From contig NKIK01000009.1 in assembly GCA_002256115.1 (NCBI GenBank), positions 51,700 to 115,699 on the forward strand: DNA of 64,000 nucleotides, read 5' to 3'. The notes under the pieces are model-generated. The model made no database searches, was not told where the DNA came from, and was given only the letters and a program-made list of their open reading frames with translations. This DNA is from Burkholderiales bacterium PBB3. GTDB lineage: Bacteria; Pseudomonadota; Gammaproteobacteria; Burkholderiales; Burkholderiaceae_C. The position numbers and the translations under genes were made by a program. Positions 16,774-26,126 of this stretch are shown here, one piece after another (position 1 is the stretch's first letter; each line of letters opens with the position of its first letter).

Positions 16774-18501
16774 ATGAAAGTAGTAAATCAAGTTGTTAGA
16801 TTATTTTTTCAAATTTCCAGTTTTGTTGGATTCGTGGCGCATGAATTCAAACTCTTGTACCTTGTATTATTTCTAACAGGGTGTGTGCTTGTATTGGAAT
16901 ATGCGGCAACTAGTTTAATGATTCCAATGGCACCTGGACATGATTCTAGTCAGGGAGTTGTTAGCGTAGTTTGGCGTGGGCTGGCGGAATCAATATCTTT
17001 GCCCCCGACCTTTCGAACTTGGTTGTGGTTGTTTTTCTTTCTAATGGCAGTTCGTCTGGCTCTTGGGTATATGTTGACGGTGCTTACTACCTATTTGGGG
17101 AAGCAAGTTCACGAGAGATTGAGTGCAAGGATCTTTGGACACATTCTGTTGTCTGAGCCAATGGCCCGTGTATATACCCGATCGATTGGGCACTACATCA
17201 CGTTGGCCGGAGACGATACTTTTAAGAGCGGGACAATCGTTGCAAGCTTATTGCAATCCTTTGTCGGATTCCTAACGGCAATGATCGGATTGCTTGTACT
17301 GTATCAATTTTCTTCATCGATTTTTTTTGGAGTTTTGGTGTTTCTTGGATGTAGCTTGGTGTTAATCGGTAGTCTGATTGGCGTGATGATGAAGTTGAAC
17401 GCGACTGCGGTGACCCTTTCGCGAGAGGCGGGTACAACCTTCGTGGAAGCGTTCAATAGTTTGCGCTCAATACGCGCGTTACATTCTGAGCGCTTTGTGA
17501 TGTCTAGCTATGCGAACCACATGCACAACTATGTGCGGAAGTTGGTGCAAATGGATGCCATAAAGTCCGGAGTGAAGGCTTTTCCTGCCATCGTTTTGTT
17601 GCTGCTCAGCGCGATCGCTTTGCGCCCTGCCGCACAAGTTGACATGACGGACGCTGCGCTGTTTGCCGGTACTGTGATTGTCATCCGGGTATTTGCTTCC
17701 TTGGGGCAAATGGCTGCAGCTTGCTCCCAGTTATTGACAGACATTCGTGCCGTGCGAGATATCGGTGCCCTTGTAAAGCTTGCCCAAGAGGAGTGGCGAC
17801 CATTGGCGGGTATATCGGCGATTAAGGTGTCCACCATTGGTTTGCACCAGGTATCGTTTGGCTACGATGATCGCGGACATGTACTGCGTGACGTGAGCTT
17901 CCGTTTTGAAGCTGGACATACCTATGCCATCGTCGGACCATCCGGAGCGGGCAAGTCTACGCTGGCTGATATTTTGTTAGGGTTGAGCTTGCCAAATAGC
18001 GGGGCAGTGACGGTTAACGAAGGTGTCTTGTCACTGGAAGCCGCCCGTAGGCGCTTCATGCTTGTGGAGCAACAGCCGAAGATATTTTCCACAACTGTTA
18101 GGGAAAATCTGTTGCTAGGCGCTGCTGCAAATGATGATGCGCTTCACGCCGCCTTGGATGTCGTGAATCTAGATGACACGGTCCGCTCGCTCGGCGAAGG
18201 CTTGGATACGCGGCTCACTTATTTGGGTGAAAATTTTTCTGGTGGACAACGTCAACGCCTGGGAATAGCGCGAGCACTAATACGTCAGCCCGATGTGCTG
18301 ATCCTTGACGAGGCGACGAGTGCCTTGGATCTGGATACGCGTATCGAGGTTGTGGCCAAGCTTCGTACCCATATGCGCGACGGCATCATCATCTTTATCA
18401 CCCACGATCCCGAGATTGCAGCGCTGGCCGACGAAGTGCTGCCAATAGGCGAACCACAGACAAGAGCAGTAGCGGCCACGCAAGAAGGCCGGGCGGATTG
18501 A
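16774..18501 (+). CDS. ABC transporter, fused permease-ATPase (MsbA/PglK type)
   Basis: A 575-residue half-transporter: an N-terminal membrane domain with about six helices (residues 1-320) and a C-terminal ATPase. Walker A is GPSGAGKST, the signature is FSGGQRQRLGIA, Walker B is VLILDEATSALD and the H-loop is FITHD. Length and architecture match PglK/WlaB, which flips lipid-linked oligosaccharides, and MsbA or peptide exporters. In this locus, with no Wzx visible, flipping an undecaprenyl-linked glycan is the likely role. ATG 16774 is preferred over TTG 16768. The first 700 bases are AT-rich compared with neighbours, hinting at separate acquisition. Confidence 0.85.
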   Translation: MKVVNQVVRLFFQISSFVGFVAHEFKLLYLVLFLTGCVLVLEYAATSLMIPMAPGHDSSQGVVSVVWRGLAESISLPPTFRTWLWLFFFLMAVRLALGYMLTVLTTYLGKQVHERLSARIFGHILLSEPMARVYTRSIGHYITLAGDDTFKSGTIVASLLQSFVGFLTAMIGLLVLYQFSSSIFFGVLVFLGCSLVLIGSLIGVMMKLNATAVTLSREAGTTFVEAFNSLRSIRALHSERFVMSSYANHMHNYVRKLVQMDAIKSGVKAFPAIVLLLLSAIALRPAAQVDMTDAALFAGTVIVIRVFASLGQMAAACSQLLTDIRAVRDIGALVKLAQEEWRPLAGISAIKVSTIGLHQVSFGYDDRGHVLRDVSFRFEAGHTYAIVGPSGAGKSTLADILLGLSLPNSGAVTVNEGVLSLEAARRRFMLVEQQPKIFSTTVRENLLLGAAANDDALHAALDVVNLDDTVRSLGEGLDTRLTYLGENFSGGQRQRLGIARALIRQPDVLILDEATSALDLDTRIEVVAKLRTHMRDGIIIFITHDPEIAALADEVLPIGEPQTRAVAATQEGRAD

Positions 18502-18508
18502 TACCTAT

Positions 18509-19645
18509 ATGCGCATCGCCCTACTCGATACCTACTACCCCCGTTTCCTGGCGGCCCACTACGCTGAGCATCCGCACCTGGCTAGTGAAACCTATAGAAA
18601 CCAGCGGCAGAATCTGCTCGATCAGGCGTTTGGCACTTCAGATTTCTATTCCCGGCACTTGCAGGCGATGGGGCACGATGCCCAGGACTTGATAGTCAAC
18701 TGCGTGCCCTTGCAGAAAGCCTTGGCGCACGAGCACAACGCGAGCTACAGCGCGCTGGCAATGAAGTTGCCACAACGCTTACTACGTCTACCGGTACTTG
18801 GCCGCTGGCTGTCGATGCTGCCTGGTCTGGTGGCTATTGCAGTAGAGCAAATCAAGGCGACACGGCCTGACGTGTTGTACTGTCAAGATCTGTGGTTCCT
18901 GTCGCCTCAGAAACTTGCCGAGCTGCGGCCCTTCGTTAAGCTGATCGTCGGTCAGATTGCCAGCCCCTTGCCGCCTGATGGCTATCTGACGGGCTATGAC
19001 CTAATCATGACGTCGTTTCCCCACTTTGCGCCCCGGCTGCAGGCCATAGGGGTTGTGTCAGAATATTTTCGTGTCGGTTTTGATACGCGTGTGCTGGAGT
19101 TGATTGGCTCAGTAGAGAAGGACATCAATGCGAGCTTCGTAGGTGGCATCAGCCGCCACCATGGCAAGGCCTTGCCTATGCTGGAGTATTTGGCAGGCAC
19201 TACCCCCATAGAATTTTTTGGCTATGGTGTTAAGAGTTTGAGGCAGTCCTCACCCATCGTGGCACGCCATCATGGCGAAGTGTGGGGCCTGGACATGTAC
19301 CGCGCGCTGGCACGCAGCCGCGTCACTCTCAACCGCCATATCAATGTCGCTGAAAACAATGCCAATAACATGCGCCTATATGAGGCCACGGGTGTGGGGG
19401 CGCTGTTGATCACCGACCGCAAGGACAACTTGGGTGAGCTGTTCGAGATCGGCAAAGAGGTGGTGGCCTACTCTAGCCCAGAGGAGGCTGCAGAGCTGAT
19501 CCGTTATTACATTGCCCACCCCGTAGAGGCGCGTGCCATTGCCCGTGCTGGTCAGGCACGCACTCTGCGCGAGCACACCTACCAGCGGCGTATGGAAGAA
19601 CTGGTGCCCGTGCTAGAGCGGTATCTGGCAAAAAGGGGCAAATGA
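18509..19645 (+). CDS. Glycosyltransferase, CgeB-like GT-B family
   Basis: A 378-residue protein with a C-terminal glycosyltransferase domain of the CgeB/GT1-like type (SRVTLNRHI, MRLYEATGVGALLITD, EEAAELIRYYIAHP). The N-terminus (MRIALLDTYYPRF) is a typical GT-B start, and VLYCQDLWFL separates the lobes. It follows the ABC gene by 7 bases and overlaps the next gene by 4, so it is translationally coupled. The donor sugar is unknown. Confidence 0.75.
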   Translation: MRIALLDTYYPRFLAAHYAEHPHLASETYRNQRQNLLDQAFGTSDFYSRHLQAMGHDAQDLIVNCVPLQKALAHEHNASYSALAMKLPQRLLRLPVLGRWLSMLPGLVAIAVEQIKATRPDVLYCQDLWFLSPQKLAELRPFVKLIVGQIASPLPPDGYLTGYDLIMTSFPHFAPRLQAIGVVSEYFRVGFDTRVLELIGSVEKDINASFVGGISRHHGKALPMLEYLAGTTPIEFFGYGVKSLRQSSPIVARHHGEVWGLDMYRALARSRVTLNRHINVAENNANNMRLYEATGVGALLITDRKDNLGELFEIGKEVVAYSSPEEAAELIRYYIAHPVEARAIARAGQARTLREHTYQRRMEELVPVLERYLAKRGK

Positions 19646-20445
19646 AAACGCTGTTGCGGAACCTTGTCAGCCGTTCCCCTCGTCTGAAGGGACTGCTCCA
19701 GCGCGGCTTGCGGTTCATGCTGCCGGGGCGAGGCGTGTCTAACCACTACGTGGAAATGGCCGGGGAGGAGGTGGGCCGCGAGTCAGTCCGACTACGTTCC
19801 GCATGGAAAGATGATGGTTTACCCGTCAGGCAGCGGGAACTGGTGGATCAGCAGCTGGCGGCCTATCGCCGCGGTGATGCAGTGGATGTGTTTGATGTAA
19901 TGGTCAAGTGCCTACAAGGCTTGCGGGATGGCGTAGGCAAGATGCGCGTGCTGGAAGTAGGGTGTTCCAGTGGCTACTACTCGGAGGTCTTCGAGATCGC
20001 AGGACTGGACTTGGACTATTCCGGTTGCGACTATTCGGACGCATTTATTGCCATGGCGCGCCAGCGTTACCCCAGGGAGCACTTTGACGTGCAGGATGCC
20101 ACGCTGCTGGGCTATGCAGATAAGACCTTTGACGTAGTGATTTCTGGTTGCTGTCTGCTGCACATCCCGGAGTACGAAGCCGCCGTGGCTGAGACCGCCC
20201 GGGTAGCGGGTCGCTACGCGGTCTTCCATCGTACGCCCGTGGTGCTGGGCCAGCCCAGCAAGCACTACCGTAAGCAGGCGTATGGCGTGGAAACGGTCGA
20301 GACCCACTTCAACGAACCGCAGTTCCTGCAACTGCTGGCTGACAATGGCCTGCAGCTGCAGGCCACCTTAACTCTGGACGAGTCCGTGGTGCACGGGTTG
20401 GGTAGCGCCACCCGAACTTATGTGTGCCGTAAGAATTCACCCTGA
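19642..20445 (+). CDS. Class I SAM-dependent methyltransferase
   Basis: A 267-residue protein with MRVLEVGCSSGYYSEVF (SAM motif I) near residue 97, then DYSGCDYSDAFI and FDVVISGCCLLHIPEYE (motif II/post-II). This is the Methyltransf_11/25 pattern. The start overlaps the preceding stop (ATGA). Methyltransferases inside glycan loci usually cap or decorate sugars; the target cannot be told. Confidence 0.8.
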   Translation: MKTLLRNLVSRSPRLKGLLQRGLRFMLPGRGVSNHYVEMAGEEVGRESVRLRSAWKDDGLPVRQRELVDQQLAAYRRGDAVDVFDVMVKCLQGLRDGVGKMRVLEVGCSSGYYSEVFEIAGLDLDYSGCDYSDAFIAMARQRYPREHFDVQDATLLGYADKTFDVVISGCCLLHIPEYEAAVAETARVAGRYAVFHRTPVVLGQPSKHYRKQAYGVETVETHFNEPQFLQLLADNGLQLQATLTLDESVVHGLGSATRTYVCRKNSP

Positions 20446-20447
20446 AC

Positions 20448-21419
20448 ATGCGCCATTTTTGTACCCTGTTTGATAGCAACTATCTGCTCAAAGGCGTGGC
20501 CATGCTGTGTACCTTGAAGCAGCATTGCCCAGACGCGCATGTTCACGTGTTGTGCATGGACAAGCAAACGCGCGAAATTCTGCAGCTGATGGGGCTGTCG
20601 CATGTAACTTGTCTGTCACTGTCGGAGGTGGAAGACGAGGCGCTACTGGCGGTCAAGCCCGGTCGCGGTATGGCGGAATACTGTTGGACCCTGTCACCCT
20701 GTCTGCCTTGGTACGTGTTGCAGCACAACCCACATATTGACGCCATCACTTATTTGGATGCCGATCTGTATTTCTATTCGCCGTTGCAGCCGCTGTTTGA
20801 GGAGATCGGAGACGCTTCCATTGTCATCATTGAGCACCGATTTCCCCCGGCGCTCAAACACTTGGAAGTGCAAGGCCGTTTCTGTGTGGAGTGGGTAGGC
20901 TTCCGGCGGGATGGGCAGGGTCTGGCCTGTCTTTCCCGCTGGCGTGAGCAGTGCATCGAATGGTGTTTCCACCGACTGGAACAAGACCGCATGGGTGACC
21001 AAAAGTACCTTGACCAGTGGCCCGGCAAATACAGTGGTTTGCACATTTTGCAGCACACGGGTGCAGGCGTCGCCCCTTGGAACTACTCGCAGTATCAATT
21101 TGGGCAGGACGACCGGGGGATGATCACGGTGGATGGTGCGCCGCTGGTTTTTTACCATTTTCACCAATTTCAGCTATTGTCTAATGGCAGCTTTGATCGG
21201 TTGTCCGGTGCATACCGTGCCATGGGGCCCGAGCCCAAATCGGTATACGAAGCTTACGAGGCGGCTTTAACGACTGCTTTGCAGGATGTGCGCTCGTTGA
21301 GGACAGATTTTTCGGCTGGTATGAAGCCAGCACTGCGTGTTAAAGCCCAGCGCTTGGTGCAATACTTATTACCCGAGCCGTTTAAGCAATTGCTAAAAAA
21401 AGTTATCAAGGCCGTTTGA
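20448..21419 (+). CDS. Putative GT-A glycosyltransferase (GT8-like)
   Basis: A 323-residue protein. It has an N-terminal nucleotide-diphospho-sugar fold (FCTLFDSNYLLKGVAML), a DxD-like metal motif in ITYLDADLYFYSPL near residue 103, and a later GDQKYLDQWP that resembles the acceptor-site segment of GT8 enzymes. No transmembrane helix is present. It sits 2 bases after the methyltransferase. The family assignment rests on these motifs only. Confidence 0.6.
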   Translation: MRHFCTLFDSNYLLKGVAMLCTLKQHCPDAHVHVLCMDKQTREILQLMGLSHVTCLSLSEVEDEALLAVKPGRGMAEYCWTLSPCLPWYVLQHNPHIDAITYLDADLYFYSPLQPLFEEIGDASIVIIEHRFPPALKHLEVQGRFCVEWVGFRRDGQGLACLSRWREQCIEWCFHRLEQDRMGDQKYLDQWPGKYSGLHILQHTGAGVAPWNYSQYQFGQDDRGMITVDGAPLVFYHFHQFQLLSNGSFDRLSGAYRAMGPEPKSVYEAYEAALTTALQDVRSLRTDFSAGMKPALRVKAQRLVQYLLPEPFKQLLKKVIKAV

Positions 21420-21421
21420 AT

Positions 21422-22471
21422 ATGAATGAGTTCACGAACAAAGCGTTGTTGATAACGGGGGGAACAGGGTCATTTGGCGGTGCGATGTTGAGACGTTTTT
21501 TGGACACTGAAATAGCAGAGATTCGCATATTCAGTCGCGACGAGAAGAAGCAAGACGACATGCGCAAGCGCTACAACAGTCCCAAACTCAAGTTCTACAT
21601 TGGCGATGTACGGGATGCACGCAGCGTTGCTCAGTCCATGCGCGGGGTGGACTATGTGTTTCATGCGGCTGCCCTGAAGCAGGTGCCTTCGTGTGAGTTC
21701 TATCCCATGGAGGCGGTGCGTACCAATGTGCTCGGTACTGAAAATGTTTTGGAGGCGGCAATAGCGGCCGGTGTCAAACGCGTGGTGTGTTTGAGCACCG
21801 ACAAGGCGGTTTATCCCATCAATGCCATGGGCATCAGCAAGGCCATGATGGAAAAAGTAATGGTGGCCGCCAGTCGTAACTTGGAGAAAACGGGCACTGT
21901 CATTTGTGGCACTCGCTATGGTAACGTGATGGCGTCGCGGGGCTCGGTGATCCCCTTGTTTGTGGAGCAGGTGTTAGGCGGCAAGCCCATCACAGTGACA
22001 GACCCCGCTATGACACGCTTCATGATGACGCTGGATGATGCTGTGGATCTGGTGCTGTATGCCTTTGAACACGGCAGCAATGGCGACATCTTTGTGCAGA
22101 AGGCACCTGCGGTCACGGTGGAGGTGTTAACCCAGGCAATTTTGGAGTTAATCGGCGAACCCGACCACCCCATCCAAGTCATGGGCACGCGCCACGGTGA
22201 AAAGCTCTTTGAGGCTTTGTTAAGCCGTGAAGAATTAGCCTGCGCCCACGACATGGGCAACTACTTTCGCGTACCTCCCGATGGGCGGGACCTGAACTAT
22301 GCCAAATTTGTAGAGCAAGGCGAGAAAAAGCGCACCCAAGCTGCACATGGCCAAGACTACAACTCACACAATACGCAGCGGCTAGATGTGGCTGGTATGA
22401 AGCAGCTACTGCTCAAACTCGGCTTTATGAAAAAAATCGTACGCGGTGAACATGCCGTGGCCCAGGAATGA
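21422..22471 (+). CDS. wbjB: UDP-GlcNAc 4,6-dehydratase/5-epimerase, WbjB/CapE/FnlA type
   Basis: This 349-residue short-chain dehydrogenase-type enzyme makes UDP-2-acetamido-2,6-dideoxy-beta-L-arabino-4-hexulose, the first step towards UDP-L-FucNAc. The cofactor motif is TGGTGSFG at the start, followed by GDVRDARS, FHAAALKQVPSCE, STDKAVYPINAMGISKAMMEK and RYGNVMASRGSVIP. The product is also the substrate of PseC. ATG 21422 is preferred over TTG 21416. wbjC follows 4 bases downstream, giving the standard wbjB-wbjC-wbjD order. Confidence 0.92.
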   Translation: MNEFTNKALLITGGTGSFGGAMLRRFLDTEIAEIRIFSRDEKKQDDMRKRYNSPKLKFYIGDVRDARSVAQSMRGVDYVFHAAALKQVPSCEFYPMEAVRTNVLGTENVLEAAIAAGVKRVVCLSTDKAVYPINAMGISKAMMEKVMVAASRNLEKTGTVICGTRYGNVMASRGSVIPLFVEQVLGGKPITVTDPAMTRFMMTLDDAVDLVLYAFEHGSNGDIFVQKAPAVTVEVLTQAILELIGEPDHPIQVMGTRHGEKLFEALLSREELACAHDMGNYFRVPPDGRDLNYAKFVEQGEKKRTQAAHGQDYNSHNTQRLDVAGMKQLLLKLGFMKKIVRGEHAVAQE

Positions 22472-22475
22472 CCCT

Positions 22476-23603
22476 ATGCGGGTGCTTATTACAGGGGCCA
22501 ACGGATTCATCGGCAAGAATTTGCAGCTGCGTTTGGCCGAGCGCATAGATGTGCAAGTGGTTTGCTTTACCCGAAGTGACGATGTAGCCCAGCTCCCAGG
22601 CCTCTTGCAGGGGGTGGACGTCATCTTTCACCTGGCTGGCATCAACCGGCCTGAGGATCCTGCCGAATTTGTGTCCGGCAATGTGACGTTGACACAGGCG
22701 CTATGCCGGGCGCTTCGCTCAAGCGTGGAGTCAACTGGAAAAAAACCAACTGTTATTTGCACATCATCGATCCAGGCGGAAGGAGGCTCTGCCTACGGTG
22801 AGAGTAAACGTGCTGCGGAGCAGGCCCTATTTTCTTTGGTGCGCAGCCATCAGGTTCCGGTGCATGTGTTTCGCTTGCCCAACGTGTTTGGCAAGTGGTG
22901 CAAGCCCAACTACAACTCAGTGGTGGCCACGTTCTGCCACAACATCGCACGGGGACAGCCGATTCAGGTCAACGACCCAACGGCAGCCGTCACGCTGGTG
23001 TATGTGGATGACGTGATTGCGCGCTTTGTGCAGTTAATGGATGGCGCCGATGCGGTCGAGGGGTTGGATGGCTTTGCTACGGTGTCGCCGCAGTACAGCG
23101 CGACCGTGGGCGCATTGGCAATCCAGATACAGGCATTCAAAGACAGTCGCACCACGCTCAAGACCGAGCGTGTTGGTACGGGCTTGCTGCGCGCGCTCTA
23201 TGCCACCTATGTAAGTTACTTGCCCGTGGAGTCCTTTTCATACGCTGTTCCGCTGTATGAGGATCCACGCGGTGTTTTCGTTGAAATGCTTAAAACACCA
23301 GATGCCGGGCAGTTCTCCTTCTTCACTGCGTACCCGGGTACTACGCGTGGTGGTCACTACCACCACAGCAAAACCGAAAAATTTCTGGTCATCAAAGGGC
23401 AAGCATGTTTCAAATTCAGGCACATGCAGACCGATGAGACGCATGAACTAGTGACCACCAGTGAAAAGCCAGAAATCGTGGAAACAGTGCCGGGCTGGAC
23501 GCATGACATTACCAACGTGGGCTCCGATGAGATGATCGTAATGCTGTGGGCCAACGAAGTGTTTGACCGTGCCCGACCCGATACCTTTGCGTGTCCGCTG
23601 TGA
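22476..23603 (+). CDS. wbjC: UDP-2-acetamido-2,6-dideoxy-hexulose reductase, WbjC/CapF/FnlB type
   Basis: A 375-residue two-domain enzyme. The N-terminal Rossmann reductase has MRVLITGANGFIGKNL and YGESKRAAEQAL (Tyr-x3-Lys). The C-terminal cupin (about residues 265-370) has GGHYHHSKTEKFLVIKG with metal-binding histidines and PGWTHDITNVG. CapF-type enzymes epimerise at C3 and reduce C4 to give UDP-6-deoxy-L-TalNAc. ATG 22476 has AGGA 8 bases upstream; the open frame to 22446 overlaps wbjB. Confidence 0.92.
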   Translation: MRVLITGANGFIGKNLQLRLAERIDVQVVCFTRSDDVAQLPGLLQGVDVIFHLAGINRPEDPAEFVSGNVTLTQALCRALRSSVESTGKKPTVICTSSIQAEGGSAYGESKRAAEQALFSLVRSHQVPVHVFRLPNVFGKWCKPNYNSVVATFCHNIARGQPIQVNDPTAAVTLVYVDDVIARFVQLMDGADAVEGLDGFATVSPQYSATVGALAIQIQAFKDSRTTLKTERVGTGLLRALYATYVSYLPVESFSYAVPLYEDPRGVFVEMLKTPDAGQFSFFTAYPGTTRGGHYHHSKTEKFLVIKGQACFKFRHMQTDETHELVTTSEKPEIVETVPGWTHDITNVGSDEMIVMLWANEVFDRARPDTFACPL

Positions 23604-23634
23604 GCGGCCGCACCTCAAACCAAATCTCCTGGCC

Positions 23635-24783
23635 ATGAAAAAATTAAAAGTTTTGACGGTGGTGGGCACAAGGCCCGAACTTATTCGTCTTTCTCGCGTT
23701 CTGGCCCAGCTGGATCAGCATTGCGAGCATGTTTTTGTGCACACGGGGCAAAACTACGACTTTGAGCTGAATCAGGTGTTCTTTGATGATTTGGGTATAC
23801 GCAAGCCTGACTATTTTTTGAATAGTGCTGCCAATAGCAGTGGTGCTGCACACACCATTGGCAATCTCATCATTGCGGTGGATCAAGTGTTGGCCGACGT
23901 GCAGCCGGAGGCTATGTTGGTGTTGGGTGACACGAACAGTTGCCTTGCCGTGATTCCTGCCAAGCGCCGCAAGATTCCGATCTTTCACATGGAGGCAGGT
24001 AATCGCTGTTTCGATCAACGTGTACCAGAAGAAACCAATCGCCGCATCGTCGATCACACGGCTGATGTGAACTTGACTTACAGCACGATAGCGCGCGACT
24101 ATTTGCTGCGCGAGGGATTGCCGCCGGATTTGGTGATCAAGACGGGTAGCCCCATGTTTGAGGTCTTGTCCCACTACCGCTCCGGCATCGAAGCATCGGA
24201 TGTATTGGAGCGCTTGGGGTTAGAGTTCGGTCGTTATTTTGTAGTCAGTGCTCACCGCGAGGAGAACATTGAATCCCCGCAATCTTTCTCCAAACTGGTC
24301 GACGTACTCAATGCTGTCGCGGGTGATTTCGACATACCGGTTATCGTATCTACGCATCCACGCACACAAAAGCGCATCGATGCGACGGGTGCCCAGTTTC
24401 ACCCTCGGGTGCGCTTACTCAAGCCGCTCGGTTTTCATGATTACGTGAAGTTGCAGTTTTCAGCGCGCGCCGTGTTGTCAGACAGTGGCACCATCAATGA
24501 AGAGTCGTCCATTCTGGGCTTTCCCGCGCTCAACCTGCGTGAGACGCATGAGCGCCCCGAGGCTATGGAGGAGGCCGCTGTAATGATGGTTGGACTCGAA
24601 GTGGAACGCGTGCGTCAAGGCCTGGCTATTCTGGCAACGCAGCCGCGAGGTGATGTGCTGTCTTATCCACACAGCATTCGTGAAGTGGCTGACTATGGTG
24701 TGCCCAATGTTTCAGACAAGATAGTGCGCATTATTCACAGCTACACCGATTATGTGAATCGCGTAGTCTGGAAAAAATATTAG
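23635..24783 (+). CDS. wbjD: UDP-N-acetyl-L-talosamine 2-epimerase, WbjD/CapG/FnlC type
   Basis: A 382-residue member of the UDP-GlcNAc 2-epimerase family, making UDP-L-FucNAc from the talose form. Motifs are VGTRPELIRLSRV, VHTGQNYDFELN, VLGDTNSC, FHMEAGNRCFDQRVPEETNRR and SAHREENIE. ATG 23635 fits the family N-terminus. It completes a three-gene UDP-L-FucNAc pathway and is followed after 11 bases by a WbuB-like transferase that could use the product. Confidence 0.92.
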   Translation: MKKLKVLTVVGTRPELIRLSRVLAQLDQHCEHVFVHTGQNYDFELNQVFFDDLGIRKPDYFLNSAANSSGAAHTIGNLIIAVDQVLADVQPEAMLVLGDTNSCLAVIPAKRRKIPIFHMEAGNRCFDQRVPEETNRRIVDHTADVNLTYSTIARDYLLREGLPPDLVIKTGSPMFEVLSHYRSGIEASDVLERLGLEFGRYFVVSAHREENIESPQSFSKLVDVLNAVAGDFDIPVIVSTHPRTQKRIDATGAQFHPRVRLLKPLGFHDYVKLQFSARAVLSDSGTINEESSILGFPALNLRETHERPEAMEEAAVMMVGLEVERVRQGLAILATQPRGDVLSYPHSIREVADYGVPNVSDKIVRIIHSYTDYVNRVVWKKY

Positions 24784-24794
24784 GTGCCCAACAA

Positions 24795-26042
24795 ATGCGA
24801 TTGCTAGTTGTTTCGCAGTACTTTTGGCCAGAGGATTTTCGGATCAACGAGCTGGTGGCGAATTTAGTCAAGCGAGGGCACCAAGTCACTGTATTGACCG
24901 GTGTTCCGAACTATCCAGATGGCAATATTTTTCAACGGTTTCGTGATTCTCCCTCCAGTCATGCGCACTATGAAGGTGCCGACATAGTTCGAGTTCCTAT
25001 GATGGCCAGGGGGCAAAACAGCCTGCGTTTGATACTCAATTACCTAACATTTGCCATCAGCGCATCCATAGTGGGTTTGTGGAAGCTTCGTGGGCGGGAG
25101 TTTGATGTGATCTTTGCGTACGAGCCATCTCCTATTACGGTCGGCTTGCCTGCGGCAACAATGCGGCGTGTTAAGAAAGCGCCCTTGGCATTCTGGGTGC
25201 TGGATCTTTGGCCCGAGACTTTGCATGCGCTGGGTATCGTTCGGTCCCCAGTTCTATTGAAGACTGTGGGTAAGCTTGTCGGCTTCATTTACCGACGCTG
25301 TGATTTGATTTTGGCTCAATCACGAAGCTTTGTGCCACAAATAAGAAAGTACGCTGGAGACGCTCGAAAGATAGTCTATTTTCCAAATTGGGCTGAGCCG
25401 GTTGCCGCGGCAGAGCAAACTGAGCCTGCCGACTGCGTGCCGCTGCAGTCCGGGAGCTTCAGCGTGATGTTCGCCGGAAATATAGGTGAGGCGCAGGACT
25501 TCCCTGCAATTTTGGGGGCTGCGGAAATCCTTAAAACGCACCAAAATATTCGATGGCTCATAGTGGGTGACGGACGAATGGCTGTCTGGGTTCAAGAAGA
25601 AATCAAGAGGCGAGGGCTGGAGGCGCGTTTCCATCTGTTGGGGCGGCATGCCCCAGATCGAATGCCTGCCTTTTTCAAGCACGCAGACGCTTTGTTAGTC
25701 AGCTTGAAGAGCGAACCAATTTTCGCAATGACGATTCCTGGTAAGTTGCAGTCCTACTTGGCCGCAGGCAAACCCATCCTTGCTGCGCTAGACGGTGAAG
25801 GCGCTGAGCTGGTTCGGTCAAGCTATTCTGGGCTGACCTGTGCGGCGGGGGATGCCGTGGGACTGGCTGCAATCGTGCTCAAACTATCTAAACTTCCGAT
25901 TTTGGAGCGTGATCAAATGGGGCAGAATGGAAGGCTGGTAAGCATTCGTGACTTTGATCGCGAAAATTTGATTGACGGCCTTGAGGAAAACCTGAGACTA
26001 ATGCGAAATGAAGTACAGAGGGTTGGTCTATCTTCAATATGA
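24795..26042 (+). CDS. wbuB: Glycosyltransferase family 4, WbuB/WbjE-like (L-FucNAc transferase)
   Basis: A 415-residue GT-B enzyme with the family start LLVVSQYFWPEDFRINEL and LTGVPNYPDG, shared with WbuB and WbjE. The C-terminal GT4 domain includes VMFAGNIGEAQDF, IVGDGRM and IPGKLQSYLAAGKPILA (the donor-binding motif of this subgroup). Such proteins transfer L-FucNAc to the lipid-linked first sugar, consistent with the upstream wbjBCD. The coding sequence is somewhat AT-richer than the first half of the locus. Confidence 0.85.
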   Translation: MRLLVVSQYFWPEDFRINELVANLVKRGHQVTVLTGVPNYPDGNIFQRFRDSPSSHAHYEGADIVRVPMMARGQNSLRLILNYLTFAISASIVGLWKLRGREFDVIFAYEPSPITVGLPAATMRRVKKAPLAFWVLDLWPETLHALGIVRSPVLLKTVGKLVGFIYRRCDLILAQSRSFVPQIRKYAGDARKIVYFPNWAEPVAAAEQTEPADCVPLQSGSFSVMFAGNIGEAQDFPAILGAAEILKTHQNIRWLIVGDGRMAVWVQEEIKRRGLEARFHLLGRHAPDRMPAFFKHADALLVSLKSEPIFAMTIPGKLQSYLAAGKPILAALDGEGAELVRSSYSGLTCAAGDAVGLAAIVLKLSKLPILERDQMGQNGRLVSIRDFDRENLIDGLEENLRLMRNEVQRVGLSSI

Positions 26043-26126
26043 AATACCTCACGAATCCAGAGTCCAATTAATCAAAAATTGTTCAGATTGGCCCAAGCTC
26101 ACCCCCCCAAGTCAATAATCGTTGGA

